From assembly GCF_000417875.1 (NCBI RefSeq), contig NW_006920869.1:1-64000 (forward strand): DNA of 64,000 nt, in the 5' to 3' direction. Shown piece after piece: positions 11,901-24,702 of the stretch. How positions within the stretch are numbered: the first letter of the stretch is position 1; every line of letters begins with the position of its first letter. The notes under the pieces are model-generated. The model made no database searches and was not told where the DNA came from. It was given only the letters and a program-made list of their open reading frames with translations. The stretch comes from Pseudozyma flocculosa PF-1 (lineage: Eukaryota > Basidiomycota > Ustilaginomycetes > Ustilaginales > Ustilaginaceae). The position numbers were made by a program, and so were the translations under genes.

Positions 11901-13943
11901 GGCGGCGGCGGTGGCGGCGGCGGCGGCGGTGGGTGTTGCTGCGATGCGAGTGCTTGTCTGGCTGGCTTGCGTTTCTGTCGTTGCTTGTAGGTTGTGCGAG
12001 TCCGGGTAGGTGTCCTTGGGTCGAGGCTGTTGCGCTTGGGTGATGGGCAGATGAGAAGGCGGGGGGCGCTTGCGAGAGAGGTCGAGGGTGTTGGTATAAG
12101 AGGCCGAGGAAGCGTGAGCGGGAGCGTGGTAGCGAAGCGGTGGTCAAAGCAGGGAGGATGGCTTGAGCGTCGCCGGGGACGGTGGTGAGGGCGGGGGCAC
12201 ACGAAGCAGAAGAGCAGGCTGGGCTAGGGGAGGGGGGAGTCGTGGTTGTCCGTCCGTGTGGCGAGCAAGGCCTCGTCGCGTGGGCCCTGGGGCAGGGCAG
12301 GGCAGGCCAGCGTGGTGTCGGACAAAGGCAACAGGCTCAAGCAGCCGGCATGGGCCCACATCCCGGCGACACCTCAGAGGGCCGAGGCACCACGAGGTTG
12401 GGGTTCGCAGGTCACGCTCGTACGTGTTGCCACGGTGCTGAATGAGCGTGCCATGACGGGCGGGGCAGACGCTGAGAGGCTAGGCTGAAGGGTGGGCAGG
12501 CAGGCAGGAGGCTCAGGGCTGAGGCCGACGTCGTGGTGCCATCCATCATATGGCCCGGTTACGGCACGGCACCGGCGGTGGCTGTCAGACTGGCGGCTCT
12601 CGACGGTGGCGACGGCACAGGGCGGAGTGTAGAATCGCTGGCTGGCTGATGGCCACGACCAACGGCCGCCTGGAGCTGAGCCGGTCGGGCCAGCGTGAGA
12701 GAGGCAAAGGAGCGAGCTGCATGGTGGTGTGTTTCTTTCGGCTAGACCGACGACACAGGCAGGCGGTCAGCGGTCGGTCAGTGGACGAGCACCGAGGCAG
12801 CAGCGATTAGGGCCAAGGCGGAGGCGGAGGAGGGCGGGAATGGGGACGGGGATGAGAAACGGGTCGAGAAGATGCGAGGGAGGCGAGAGCCGCCGAGAGT
12901 GGGCATCAAGGCGGCCTCGGGGAATAGGAGTCAGAGAGCCGGAGACTAGGCAGGCCAGGCAGCACTTCTGTAGCTGAGGCACACGTGTCGAAGCGTGGGC
13001 GTCGGCGGGGGGCGGGCAGGCATACCGGAAATGCCGTCGAGCATAGCAAAGTCGAGGTGAGGTGAGGGTGGCGACGCAAGAAGACCACAGGCTGGCTGGC
13101 TGGCTGGCTGGCGGTACGTGGTGGTGGTGACGACGACGAGGGCGAGGAGGTCATGGCCTCGGGTGAGCCGACAGGGAAGGATGACGGCGTGAAACCAGCG
13201 ACGAGAGGCGGGCGGGCCAGCAGAAGGCAAGGCACGGCAGCAAGGCAGGCTGAGGAGCACGTACAACGCGCACTACGGGCTGGCCCGCCCGCCTGCCCCT
13301 CCGCGTAAATCCCCCGCCAGCCGAGCCAGATTAGACTTCTTCGGCAGAGGTGCATGCATATGCAGCCCAGCCCGCAGGCCGGCTGGCCGGGCTCGTTTTG
13401 GGGGAACCGGCGGGGCGGCGGCCGCCGCTTCGGTGCGCAGATTCAGGCTGCTGGCGGGCGGGCATCCCGACAGGCAGGCAAGGCAGGCAGGCAGCAGGAT
13501 GGCGGAGCACGAGCCACCTGCTGCCTCGCTGCTCGTGCTCTTCGCCACCGAGCCCAATCCACCGAGTCCTAGGCAGGCTCCTTCAGCGCTCCGGCTAACC
13601 TGGCTTGAACTGAGCTCGACCCGCCAAGCTCGGAGCGAGGCGCCCGCCCATCTTGCTATCTCTCCGACCTCCTTGCTTGCTGGATGCCCATCCGCACGTC
13701 GACCACCAACGACTCCCTCCCCCTCTCACGCACCCCCACCTTGCTTGCTTCTTGCTTCTACACTCCGACCCATCTGTTTCCACGCATCGACCGCATCCCT
13801 CCGCACCCGCATTCGCACCCGCTTCCACGCCAAGAACAGCCATCGTCGGACCCCTTTGACCCGCTCAGGCCCTCGCAAGCACTTTCGCAAGCACTCTCGC
13901 ACGCACACAACGCCCGCACGCACACAACGCCCGCCCACCCAGC
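11901..13943. other. Divergent intergenic region
   Basis: This is the shared upstream region of the minus-strand synthase and the plus-strand NTF2-like gene. A GGC/GGT run at 11902-11935 abuts the synthase start. A TATA-like CTTATACC lies on the minus strand near 12090-12100. No domain-bearing frame is present; overlapping frames on both strands are low-complexity products of GC-rich, GGCAGG-rich sequence. Confidence 0.5.
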
Positions 13944-14743
13944 ATGACGACGACGCCGCTCGCCGTGCCGCCGCAGCAGACGGCCGACCGCTCCAACGTC
14001 TACATCCGCGCAGCCTTCAACTACATCGACGCTATCAACGAGGCCGTCTCGCTGCCGCAGCACAATCCCACGCGCCTCAGGTGAGTGGACGAGGGGTTCG
14101 CGGAAGAGCGTACGTGGTTCGATGACCTAACTGAGGGACCCTTCATCGTCTGGCCCCATTCGTCCTGGGCCCTCGACCATCCGTCGTACCGCCCTCCCGG
14201 CCGGCAGAGACTGCATGAGCGCCCACTCGGTCGTCGAAATGGCCCCGGCAAGCATGATCCCGGACGGAAAGGAGACTGCCCTCGCGACGGCAGAAGACCA
14301 GATCGGCTTCCTCGCCCAGATGCGCTCGCTCGTCAAGGAGTCCAATGTAGGTCGCGCACCTCTCCCTCCCCGTCGACTCGGCCCGCCGATGCCTGCTGTC
14401 TGACCTGCTCGCCTGCCTGACCCGCCCCTGTCCCCGGCCCTCGTCGTCGCGGCAGGTCCAGATCAACGACTACATCCTCGCGCCAGGCCCGCGCGTCGTG
14501 CTCCAGGCAAAGGGCAACGGCACCTCCCACAGCGGACAGGCCTACACAAACGACTACGTCTTCTTCCTCTCGTTTGTCGACGTCGACTCGGCAGCGCGGC
14601 ACGACCTCACCGACTTCGAGCGCCAGGGCGGCGTCGAGGACCGCGCCGGCCTGCCCAAGGTCACCTTCACCCGCGAGTACGTCGATTCCGCCTTCCTCAA
14701 GGGATACATTGATCAGGAGACCAGGAACCTGCAGGGCAAGTAG
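13944..14743 (+). CDS. NTF2/SnoaL-like small protein
   Basis: A three-exon gene of 187 residues: exons 13944-14080, 14208-14346 and 14456-14743. The introns are 14081-14207 (GTGAGT donor, CTAACT branch-like site) and 14347-14455 (GTAGGT donor, CTGACC branch). Both splices keep the frame (phases 2 and 0). The N-terminal helix pattern (YIDAINEAV) followed by alternating strands, notably RVVLQAKGNG and YTNDYVFFLSFVDVD, resembles the cone-shaped NTF2/SnoaL fold. The assignment rests on pattern only; no catalytic residues can be named. Proteins of this fold include polyketide cyclases, dehydratases and non-enzymatic binders. The gene is divergently arranged with the synthase, so a shared pathway is possible but unproven. 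No signal peptide is seen. Confidence 0.65.
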
Positions 14744-15166
14744 AGGCGGGGCCCGGGTACGAAGGATAGTCTCATGAAGTCGGGGTTTAGTGATAGACTG
14801 CAATCGAGAAACCGGCGAAAGAGATCGCGTGTTGCCGTGCTTGAACAGCACATGGGCTGTGTGAGCCGTTCGTCGACCGGCCGTCGTGTGTGATCAGCGC
14901 CTCGTCGCGTCCGCGTCTGAGCGCTGCGCTACGGCAGAAACAACGATCGAGCAAGGCTCATCCGTCTTCGAACCGTAGCCGCAGCAGCTATGGCTCGCAC
15001 CTATCGAGACCGACCATCGCAGGCAAAACGCTTCAAGGTGGTATCGATTAAGGGGCGACGAGCGTGTACATGTTTGTCTAAACAAGAACCCGGACGAATG
15101 AATGTAATGGCCTCGATGGACGGTACGACAACAAAGACCTCTCCTCTTCCTTTTCCCTCTGTGACT
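14744..15166. other. Intergenic, convergent gene ends
   Basis: About 420 bp lie between the NTF2-like gene and the stop of the minus-strand membrane protein. No gene or distinctive repeat is seen. It presumably holds both 3' untranslated regions. Confidence 0.5.
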
Positions 15167-17013
15167 CTACTGCTGCTGCTGCTGCTGCTGATCCTTGACG
15201 ACCTTCTGGCGCAGGATAACCACGCCATCTTCGGGTGCGCGGCCGGTGCGGCTCCTCGACTTGCTCCTTGGCGTCGTCGTCGTCGTCGTCTCGCTGCGGC
15301 TACCGTCTGGGGTGGCGGTGCGCCGCGCCGTCTCGGACGCAGGCGACGGACGGGGACGTGTGGCGCTGCTGGCGAGCGTGTTGCCCAGGTCGTAGAGGAA
15401 CAGGCCGGATGCATCGGTAGACGTCACCGCCGGTGGGGGTTTGCGGATCGGCGCGGCGACGGAAGGCGGCGCTGTCGAGGTCGGCGGTGTTGCTGCCATG
15501 GAAGTCGGGGCGGGAGAGGGCGATGACGACGGCCGGTGCGGTTGCTGCTCCTCGCGCTCTTCTCCCGTCACCTCGGCATCCCTCCCGTCGCTACTGCTGC
15601 TGCTGCTGCTGCGGTCCAGGTGCGACAGTTCCGTCTTGCTGTTCGGCGAGCTCAGCGGCGACAGGTCGTGCCCCGGATCGAGCAGGCTGGACGGGTACGC
15701 GGATCCGTGCGCGCCGCGTCCCGCGACGGGCCTCTGGCTGAAGCCCTCGTCGTCGACGACATTGCCATCCTCGACCTGGAGCTGGGTGCGTGTCTGCTCA
15801 GCCTCCCTGGCCGAGCCGTTGCCGAGCCGGCTAAAGAGGCCGGCAGGCGCGAACCTGCGCGAAAACTGCTGCCACCTTGCAATCGACTCCTGCTGCTCCC
15901 ACTGGTCTTGGTCGCGGGTGAGGAGGAGGGCTAGGTCGCGGAAGACGCGGCAGGCCATCATGGCGTTGAGCGCCATCGAGGGGATGGTCCACATGCCGCG
16001 GAAGTTGGCGGGAAGGTGCGAGGTGAGGACGACGAGCGTCACGACGTTGGAGAGCGTGGCGACGAGGTAGTACTGCATGCCGCCGCGCAGCAGGTTGCGC
16101 GTCACGGTGCTCGTCATGCGCGGCAGGCGCAGGCGCTGGATGGGCAGCGACAGGCGGCGCGTGCTGCTGAACCCGCCCTCGGAGACGGGCGTCGTGGCGC
16201 CCTTTTCCAGGTCGAAGCGCTCCTCGATGTCGCTCAGTTCGCGTCGCTGCGAGCCGTGCACCGCCCGCGCCATCTTGACCAACAGCACCGCCGTCGTGAT
16301 GAAGACGGCCGTGTCGTTGATGACGGTCGCGACGTAGACGACGTCTCCCCAGGCTGCAACTGAGGCACTGTGGTGGGGCAAAAGGGGGGGCCAAATCGGG
16401 ATCGAGTGTCAGCCGTCGAAATTGTGAACGACGTAGAGCCTGGCTGAAACAGCGGCCAAACGCGGGGGGCCACGCACATCATGCACGCCTGGGTCGGGTC
16501 GATCTGCTTGTGCTTGGACGCCCTGCCGACGGGGATCATGAGGCTGGCGACGGTGACAAAGAGGAGGAGGCTGCCAAAGATGTACTTGAGCCAGCGGCTG
16601 GTGCTGTTGAGGGCCGTGACGCGGCCGTAGAAGAGGGCGGCGGTGCCCGAAGCGCCGAAAAAGAGCGAGATCTCGGCCGTGACCTGGAGCTGGGCGCAGT
16701 GCGAGATGGCGAGGCACTGGAAGATCCAGCTGAAGAGGACGAAGCCAAAGGTGCCCCAGCGCGCGCAGAGGTAGGCGAGGGTGATGGGGCGGAAGGAGCG
16801 CTTGAAGACGATGCGGTAGTCCTGGCCGAGGGTGGTGAGGATGTCCCAGGCAAAGCATCCGAGCGTGGCCGTGTAGACGAGCTGCGAGACGAAAAACGCC
16901 TTGGCCAGGCCCGGGTCGAGGTAGGCGTAGGGGAAGTTGTACGACTGCAGCGGCACGCCATGGAACGTGACGGTGCCGTTGACCAGCTGCGGTCCGGCTG
17001 TCGGGTCGGTCAT
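15167..17013 (-). CDS. Multi-pass integral membrane protein, unknown function
   Basis: A two-exon gene of 578 residues. Exon 1 is 17013-16478. The 110-bp intron is 16477-16368, with a GTGCGT donor, GGCTGACA branch and CCACAG acceptor. Exon 2 is 16367-15167. The first ~330 residues carry about seven hydrophobic segments, for example around VSQLVYTATLGCFAW, FGFVLFSWIFQCLAI, FGSLLLFVTVASLMI and YLVATLSNVVTLVVL, with a short N-terminal tail containing one N-G-T sequon. The C-terminal ~200 residues are hydrophilic and low in complexity, rich in Ser, Pro and Thr, and end in a polyglutamine run from CTG repeats. This layout (seven helices plus long cytoplasmic tail) matches the uncharacterised membrane proteins common in basidiomycetes, some of which are discussed as receptor-like. 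No transport or catalytic motif is visible. Confidence 0.8.
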
Positions 17014-19213
17014 GTTGCTCGAGGGTCGTCCGTCGATATTGTTGCTAGGCGCGAGGAGCTTTTCGAAGGCGGTTTGCGACGAGGTCTTGACGGCGTGGTG
17101 CGACGGGCGGGCGGTGATATCCTGATGGTTGCGATGATGATGTGGACGAGAAGGTAGCGGTGGTCGAAGGGATGGGTACGAGCAACTGATGGCGAGCAGA
17201 GGAAGCTGGTCAAGAGCGGTGGGCAGCGTTGCTAGAACGTGCCCGCTAGACGTCGAGCACGTCGACCTTGGCTTGACATAAAGCAGAGCGGCGCTGAAAG
17301 GTCAAAGCGCAGGCCCCACGGAGGAAGAACCCTATCGATAGCACCACCCAGCCGGCCGGGGACGTGCGGGGAGGGGGCCACGGCACGGCAAGAATGGCAG
17401 AGTGACGCCCTCTCCCGCCAGCAAATCAAGGTGGCTCGTTCGCTGCATAGTAGAGACGATATGCGGGCCAAGCACCAAGCGAGGCGACCCAGAGCGGCGG
17501 CACCCGACGCGCTCATGCCATGGCGGGCAGACGGCCGGGCAGGACGATGCGATATGTTTGGCGGAAAGCGGAAGCACCGGCTTGGCACCCAGGGACATGC
17601 AGCCTGAGCTGGACACACACGCGGCCCATGCCGAAACGCTAGCGTGGGTACGGTGTCGAGGGGCATGCACACGTACGGGGCTCATGCCGTCCGACCGTGG
17701 AATACGCCGAAGAGGGCTGACTTGCGAAAGTTTGCTTGCTTGCTTGCTTGCTTGCTTGCTTCTCACAGTAATTAATTTGACATAAGCGCACGGTCGCAGG
17801 CTAGAAAGAGTTGGCAAGTAGGCTGAGCATCTTCTGGCTTGGGACGGCTATTCGCGGCTCCATGATATCTTCTCGGAGCGAGCCCAGGATGCGGTCGGCT
17901 CGTGCCGACGAAGCGGAGAAAAGGAGACAAGCAAGTCGTCGTCGTCGTCGTCGTCGTGGAACGAGATGCATCCAAGCGAGTGGCGGGCCAGGGCAAAGCA
18001 GGGCAGGGCAGGGCAGGGCAGGGCAGGGCAGGGCAGGGCAGGACCAGAGACAGGCAGCCAGGCCGAGGTGAAACCTTGATCTGCACCCACGGCGTCTCGA
18101 CAGATAGAGGGCGGGGGGGCGGCCGAGGCGGGGGCGAAGCAAGGCAGAACGACGGCGAGAAGGAGGAGCGGGGCCCGAAGTGCGTGCGCACGCTGCTGCT
18201 GCTGCAGCTGCTGCTGCTGCTGGGCGTCATCACCGCCCGCCCGGGGGCTTTTGCCGCCTGCAAAAATCTCCGCCGGCTTCGGGAGGCCCGCCTGGTTCTG
18301 CCGCCGCTTGGGCTGCTGGGGCCGCGGGCACGTTGGCAGCTTCGACGTGGCCTGTTCGCTCGGTTCGTCGATGGCCCGCTCGGGCTCTTCTTCGCCTCCC
18401 TTTCATGCGACTCGTCAGCGCATGGAACCCAACCTGCGGTCCCGAGCCGAGATGGGCAAGATGCTATGCGAGATTCATGCATGCAAACACGAGCTAGTCC
18501 TGCTGCACGCACGTCTGCTCTAAATTGAGGAACGCGCCAACCCACGGCAACCACAAGCAGGCCAGGCAAGCAAGCAGGCAGGGTAGGCTAGGTTTGGTCA
18601 GTCTCCAAGCGGGCTAGGCTGCCTGCCTGTGAGACGCGCGGGCCACGACGACGACGAAACGGCAAAGTTGCGCACGGCAGGCCCGGCCAGGCTGTTGGTG
18701 CGCGCACTCTTGCTTGCTTGCTTGCTTCTTCCTGGTCGCTCGCCACGTCGACCAGTCAACGGCAGGACCAAGACCGAGCCTGGGGGCCGACCCACGGGCA
18801 TACGGTTGCGTTTAAGCTCGAGAGTCATGCGCTCGATATCCCGGTACGGTCCTGCCGATGAGGTAGACCTACCTGCCTGAGCAAGAGGGCGAGCACGCAA
18901 GCAGCGGCGATGGCTGCTCGTGGACCGTGCGAGGGCCACTAGATACATTTCAGTCGGACGACGAGGCGGGGCCCTCGCACGGTAGCCTGTCTGTGGTCGA
19001 CGCCGTGGACTGCCAGATCCCATCATCCCTCCGTGAGTCCCGTCAATGGTGGCATGCTGGCGAAGCTGTCCTAGGCTGACCACCTACTTAACCACCAACG
19101 GCGCAATTATTCAAGTGGCAGGCCAGCATACCGCTTCCACTCCATCGGGACGCATTCCAAAGCACTCGCAACGTAAAGCGCGACGCAGCAGCGACTGTCC
19201 CCGGCCCATCGAT
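17014..19213. other. Intergenic, microsatellite-rich
   Basis: This is the divergent upstream region between the membrane protein and the MFS gene. It contains (TTGC)n at 17731-17761 and about 18713-18727, (GTC)n at 17934-17957 and a (GGGCA)8 tract at 18001-18042. Open frames across it are repeat-driven and carry no recognisable domain. Confidence 0.5.
18001..18042. repeat. (GGGCA)8 pentanucleotide tract
   Basis: Eight perfect tandem GGGCA units occur here. A shorter copy of the same pentamer tract is at 22770-22798, so the motif recurs across the intergenic DNA of this window. Confidence 0.8.
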
Positions 19214-21000
19214 ATGCCACCGCAGACAAACTCCAACACCGCCGCCGGCGACGCCGAGTTTCGTACTCTGCGCCTGCAAGATGCACACACGGACATGGCC
19301 AGCACGCCTGCCAGCGTCGGCGGCAGCCTTCGGACCACCTCGGTGGACAAGGGGGCAACCACCTGGCCCTCGTCGCCCGCGCCGTCGATCCACGAGGAGC
19401 CTCAAGCTCGGAACGAGGGCTACGACGAGAAGAACCACGGCAGCGACGACGACGACGTCGAAAAGGGCCGACCTCGGCCCTCGGGCGCTGCAGCCGCGCC
19501 AGGCTCGACGGCGGCAGCAGCAGCAGCGACGACGCCACCGCCGCCGCCAAACTTTCCCGAGGGCGGGCGTGCGGCGTGGTGCACCGTGGTCGGAGCGTGC
19601 TGCTCCGTCATGGTCAGCTTCGGGCTGATCACGTCGTACGGCGTCTTCCAGTCGCACTACGTCTCGGTCCTGGACCGGTCCAACTCGGACATCAGCTGGA
19701 TCGGCTCGCTCCAGACCGGCTTCTTCTACCTGGTCGGCGCCGTCGTCGGCCGGCTGTACGACGCCCTCGGACCCAAGCGCCTCACGCTGGCGGGTACGCT
19801 GCTCCTCTGCTTCGGCCTGATGATGACCAGCCTGGCGACGCGCTACTACCAGCTGCTGCTGTCGCAGGGCATCGCCGTCGGCCTCGGCGCCGCGCTCCTC
19901 TTCTACCCGGCGCTGCTGAGCGTGCCCTCGTACTTTCTCCGGCTACGCGGCCTGGCCGTCGGCATCGTCGTAGCCGGTGCGGCGCTGGGCGGAGTCATCT
20001 GGCCCATCGCGCTGCAGCGCATGTTCCTCGACCCCTCGCTCGGCTTCGGCTGGACGGTGCGCATCCTGGGCTTCATCGTCCTCGCCCTCGGCCTCGTCGC
20101 CACGGCGCTCGTCACGACCCGGGCGCCGCCGCGCAAGCACGGCGCCTTTCTCGAGCGCCAGGCGTGGTCCGACGTGCGCTACACGGCCACCGTGGTCGGG
20201 GCGGCCTTCTCGACGCTGGGCTTCTTTGTGCCCTACTTTTACATCGAGTCGTTTGCCATCATGAAGGGCGTCTCGACAGACGTGGCCTTCTACAGCGTCA
20301 CGGCGCTCAACGGCGGCTCGCTGCTGGGCCGGCTGTTTTCGGCGGGGCTGTGCGACAGGTTCGGCAAGTTCAACACGCTGCTCGCCTCGTCGCTCGCCTC
20401 GACGCTCCTCTGCCTCGCCTTCTGGCTGCCCCTCGGCGCCACGTCCGGTCTGAACGCCAGCCAGGCGGTGGCGACGACGATGAGCTTCGCCGTCCTGTTT
20501 GGCTTTGGCAACGGCGCCTTTTTCTCGGCCTCGCTGCCGGCCCTGGCCAGCTTTACGCCCCTCACCCACCTCGGTCTCCGCGCAGGCATGCTCTATACCG
20601 TCCTGACCATTCCGTGAGTTTCCTGCCGTCCCTGCCGTTCCTGCCGCTGCGCCGTGTGGCGTTCGTCCCGTGGGAACGCCAAGCATGACGACGACGACGA
20701 CGCCAATGACGACCCCGTCAACGTGGCTGGCAAACCTTATTGACCATACCATGCCTTCTCCCTTCCACCCTCTTCCTCGAACCACCCCGCCTCGCCACTG
20801 CTCTGCGCCCACGGCACGCGCGACGCAACGACGACAGTGCGCTCGTCGGAACGCCCATCTCCGGCGCGTTCCTGTCCGAGGTGGACGACGCCCACTTTGT
20901 CAACCTCATCATCTGGTCGAGCCTGACGCAGCTCGTCGGCTTCCTGGCGTTTGCCGTGGCGCGGTACCGCATCAGCCCGAGACTGTGGCACGCCGTCTAG
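19214..21000 (+). CDS. MFS transporter, monocarboxylate-porter-like
   Basis: A two-exon gene of 520 residues. Exon 1 is 19214-20613. The 224-bp intron is 20614-20837 (GTGAGT donor, ACGACAG acceptor, phase 2). Exon 2 is 20838-21000. The ATG at 19214 is chosen because upstream in-frame sequence is low complexity and lies beyond a plausible leader. After a ~115-residue acidic, Ala/Pro-rich cytoplasmic tail come about twelve hydrophobic segments. The first has the AWCTVVGACCSVMVSFGLIT pattern, and the next loop reads SYGVFQSHY, typical of fungal monocarboxylate-permease-like MFS proteins (SLC16-like). The short second exon supplies GTPISGAFL and the last helices, completing the fold. The substrate cannot be predicted; it could be export of a cluster product or ordinary carboxylate transport. 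Confidence 0.85.
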
Positions 21001-24000
21001 CGTGCAGTACGTAGCGCAGATGGATGCGGAATCCTAGATCAGTCGTGTTCGGCATGGTGGCCTGCAAAGGCGGACCGGTTCCGACTGGATCAGCTGCGTG
21101 TGCTGTCGCTCGACCGGCCTGCTTGCTGCCTTATCGATCGGTTCGGTCGGTACCGGCAAAGCGGACGGGTCGGTCCCGAAGGCAGGTTGGTCCGCTTCCA
21201 TCGGAAAGGATCCGAAGCCCCCCCTGACATGGTCGATCGCTCCATGACGGTGTGGCGGTCACGACCTCTGTTCCTCGAGCCGAAGAGGGCCAAGCAAGGG
21301 CGAATGACGATGTACGGGCCTAGAGTAGGTCCAGCGTCGGTCGGTGGCCGGTGCAGAGGCATGGAAGCGACGCACGCACGCCCGCACGCCCGCCGGCCTT
21401 TCCGAGCCACGGCCCGAACGGTGCGCCGCCTTGCCGTGCAGTGCCGTGCAGTGCCGCCGAGCAGCCCGACGCCTGGCATGGGCATGAAAACGAACAGCCT
21501 CTCTCATGAGAGAGAGAGAGAGAGAGAGAGATAGAGAGTCGAGGGTGGACGTTCTTGACCTGCCTGGCTTGCTGTATCGTACGCGCCGCACTCTGACCGT
21601 TCAAGGTTTCTGTCAAGGCTCTAAGGCAACCGGCGGCAGCAGCGTGGTCGAGGTGCAGCATTTGTCAAACCGGTACCTACCGTACACAAGAAGGTGCGCT
21701 TACAGTACCTGTTGCTCTCCTCGGTCGTCGTCGTACGGGTCGAGAGGTGACCGCAAGACGGTGGGTCGGACATTTCCTCGGGCCGATATCGTTGATCTGG
21801 TCGTGCTTTTAGGCTAGGAACAGATGACGAACAAAGGCGGCTTGGAAGCCTAGCCGCGGCTAGCGAGGCTAGGACTGCTGCTTATTGAATGAAAGTCTTC
21901 CTCGGTCTTTTGTTCCTCGGAGCGGATGAGAGTCCTTGGATGATTATATTGAAGGGATCAGGGGGCATGCCGAGACAGAAGAGGTGGTACTCTTGACTGT
22001 ATGAGGCCAACTCTGTCCACGGCGTCTACCGGCCGACCTGCTGTCATCTGCGTGAAATAGCGGGGACGGGAACGGGCGGCGCGGGGTCGAAGCGGCGTGG
22101 GTAGGGTCGCTCGCTCGTCACCGTGCCGTGCATTCGCCTTTCACACAGCCGGCGAGGCGGTCATGTTGGTCGCTCCTCTTTTGTCCGCGGCGTCCTTGGA
22201 ATTGATGGATGGATGGACGGATGTACCCATGACGAGCGCAGCGGACTGAATCCAATCTAAAATGCAAACCGCAGTGTGGATGCATGGACGGCACACTAGT
22301 GCGGGAACGACACGTGTCCCGCGCAGCGTCGAGACACGTACAGCCGCTCGGCCTGGTCTGGCCCGGCCAGGCCGTCATTGGTCGTCGTGGCGTTTTCTAG
22401 AGGGCAAAGCACTGCATGTACGGTAGTGTAGCGAGGCGGGACGCCATGGAAGGCAAGCAGGCTAGGGCATGGAACAGTGGCTTGGACGGTATGTGCATGC
22501 TCAAAGGGGGACCGTGCAGGCAGGCAGGCAGGCAGGCAGGCAAAGCCACAGCCGGCGGTTGCTCGTCGGCACAACGAAGCTGGAAGAGAAAACGTGCGTG
22601 CGTGCGCAGAGCGGTGCAGCGCGGTGCGTGTGTGGTTCCGAGCGAGATTCGGCGGAACGAGGCGGAGGCGGAGGCGGAGGATTATCAGCGACGGGATGCA
22701 CGCACCCGCGGAGGGTTGTCTCCCGAGCGAGCGAGCGAACAAGCAAAGCAGCTCGGTATCGCGGGACAAGGGCAGGGCAGGGCAGGGCAGGGCAGGGCGG
22801 GGACGATACAGGTAGAGGCCCTGGTAGGCCGGAGAGGCAGCGCAGAAGGCCGTGCCGGTCCCGCGGGTCGGGAGTGAGGGAGGACATACCTGGGTGGGTG
22901 GCTTCAGAAAGGCAGGCAGGCAGGCAGGCTCGAGAAACGGGCACGAGGGGCAAGCGGGGGCCTGCTTCGATTTTCCACGCCGCCCAAGTCGCCGGCAGGT
23001 CGGAGATGGAAAATCCACACAGACGGACGACGGGACGGCGGGTCGGCCGGGCGGGGGGGGGGGGCGAGATTTGGCATGACGAGCAGGCAGGCAGGCAGGC
23101 AACGACACGAACCCGCAAGCAAGCAAGTTGCTGCTGCTGCGAGGCCGACGGTTGCGCCGCAGCCAGCAGCCAAGCCAAGCAGGCCAGGTGTCTATCCATC
23201 TGCTCGTTTGGTTCTCCGACGACTTTGTTTTTCGAGCCCCGCCACTTTGCCCTGCCTTGCATGGAAGCACACGCTCGCATTGTTGCGAGCGCGTCTTCGC
23301 TCGTCGGCCGAGGTGCAACCGCAGATACGGTGCGGTACGGTACGGAGCGGCCGGACCAGGCCGGGCCAGGGCGACATCTGAAAAGGGCGGCTCGTCTTCG
23401 GAGCTTTCGGAGGATGGGATGCGACCCGAGCCGGGTAGGAAGGGGAAAGGGGGGCAAAAGAAACAAAGAAAAGCCTCCGTCGTCGTTCCGGCTCGGTGGG
23501 GAGAGGTGCCTGGCTGGGGGAGATAGAGTACGATATGCGAGCATACGGTAGGGGGTGCATCATGTCGGTCCCCTCACGCGTCTTTCCTTGTCGATTATGG
23601 GCGGCAGCGTCTCGACTGGATCCTCGTGTGCCGTGCCCGTACACTGCCTGAGTGACTGGAGATACCGTAGCATCGCACGCACCCAAGCACGCATGCAAGC
23701 ACGCACGCAAGCACGCACGCACGCACGCACCCAAGCCAGCGGGTCAGCGCGCTGGTGCCCGTCATCGTACCGTACCCTGTCGCACCGTACGCGTGTGTGC
23801 TGGACCAACGTACAGTACAGTACGTACGTCTCTCTTTGACTTCGCTTCGGCGAGGCGACAAACACTCGCTACTGCTGTACAGACAGTAGCTCAGGTACGG
23901 AGTTGTACGATTCTACATGGGATCGTCGTGGACGCTACTACTGTACGCTACAGCACCTAGCCTAGCCTGGCTGTAGCTTCGGCCTGAGCTTGTCCGCACA

Positions 24001-24672
24001 TTACAGCAGCAACCAGAGTTGTTTGTCCGTCCACCCGGTCTGCGCGGGCAGAGGCTAGGCCAGGCGGGACAAGGTTTAGCGTCGGTGTCTTGGCGATCGA
24101 CTCTGACGCCTTACTTTGCTTGCTTGCTTGCTTGCTTGCTTGGCTCGCTCGACCAGGCTAACGAAACCTAGCTGGGTCGATCGGACGTCGACGCCACACA
24201 CGCCGAGAGGACACGGATCGGGAGGTTGACCCGCCACCCTCCGTGACCGACTTGGCGTCCGGAACCATGGTCGGACCGCGTGAATCGCGGGGATGGGTCA
24301 CGTACAGCGTCCGTCGGGTCAGCTCTTTCCACAGCTACTTCCCACGTCGATGCGGATAGGTACGTACGTGCCGGTGAGCGATCGTGCCGTGCGACGTTGA
24401 CGACCGGGCGCAGGATGAGAGAAGAACGCGGCAAGCAAACGCGGTGGCACGTTCGTTCGTTCGTTCGTTCGTCCTTCCGTCCGTGTCACAAGGCAGAGCG
24501 ATAGAGAGCCAGGACGATCGATACGAGATCCGTATGGTACTGTATCGGCATGGCTGTCAAGCTCGGACGGGCTGATCCCGAAGCACGGCGGCCAGGGCAG
24601 CTGGATAGCTGCGGCAGATAGGCACAACCGCGCCCGGTCTAGCTCGAGAGGTTGCGCACGCCTGGTACGAGC

Positions 24673-24702
24673 ACGGGTACGGGTACGGGTACGGGTACGG
24701 GT
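24673..24702. repeat. (ACGGGT)n hexamer microsatellite
   Basis: About five tandem ACGGGT/GGGTAC-phase units are followed by a G-run and another TACGGGTAAC. The unit resembles but is not the telomeric TTAGGG hexamer. Confidence 0.7.

Noticed and set aside
12906..14125. Frames of 100-230 codons around 13-14 kb
   Set aside because: No domain; the one at the right overlaps the properly spliced NTF2-like gene in a different frame.
19046..19213. Upstream ATG extending the MFS protein by 56 residues
   Set aside because: The extension is low-complexity and unlike MFS tails. The ATG at 19214 starts a normal acidic cytoplasmic tail.
22296..23551. Overlapping 340-360-codon frames on both strands
   Set aside because: Driven by GGCA/CAGG repeats and Cys/Leu/Pro or Arg/Gly-rich low complexity; no start context, intron structure or domain.
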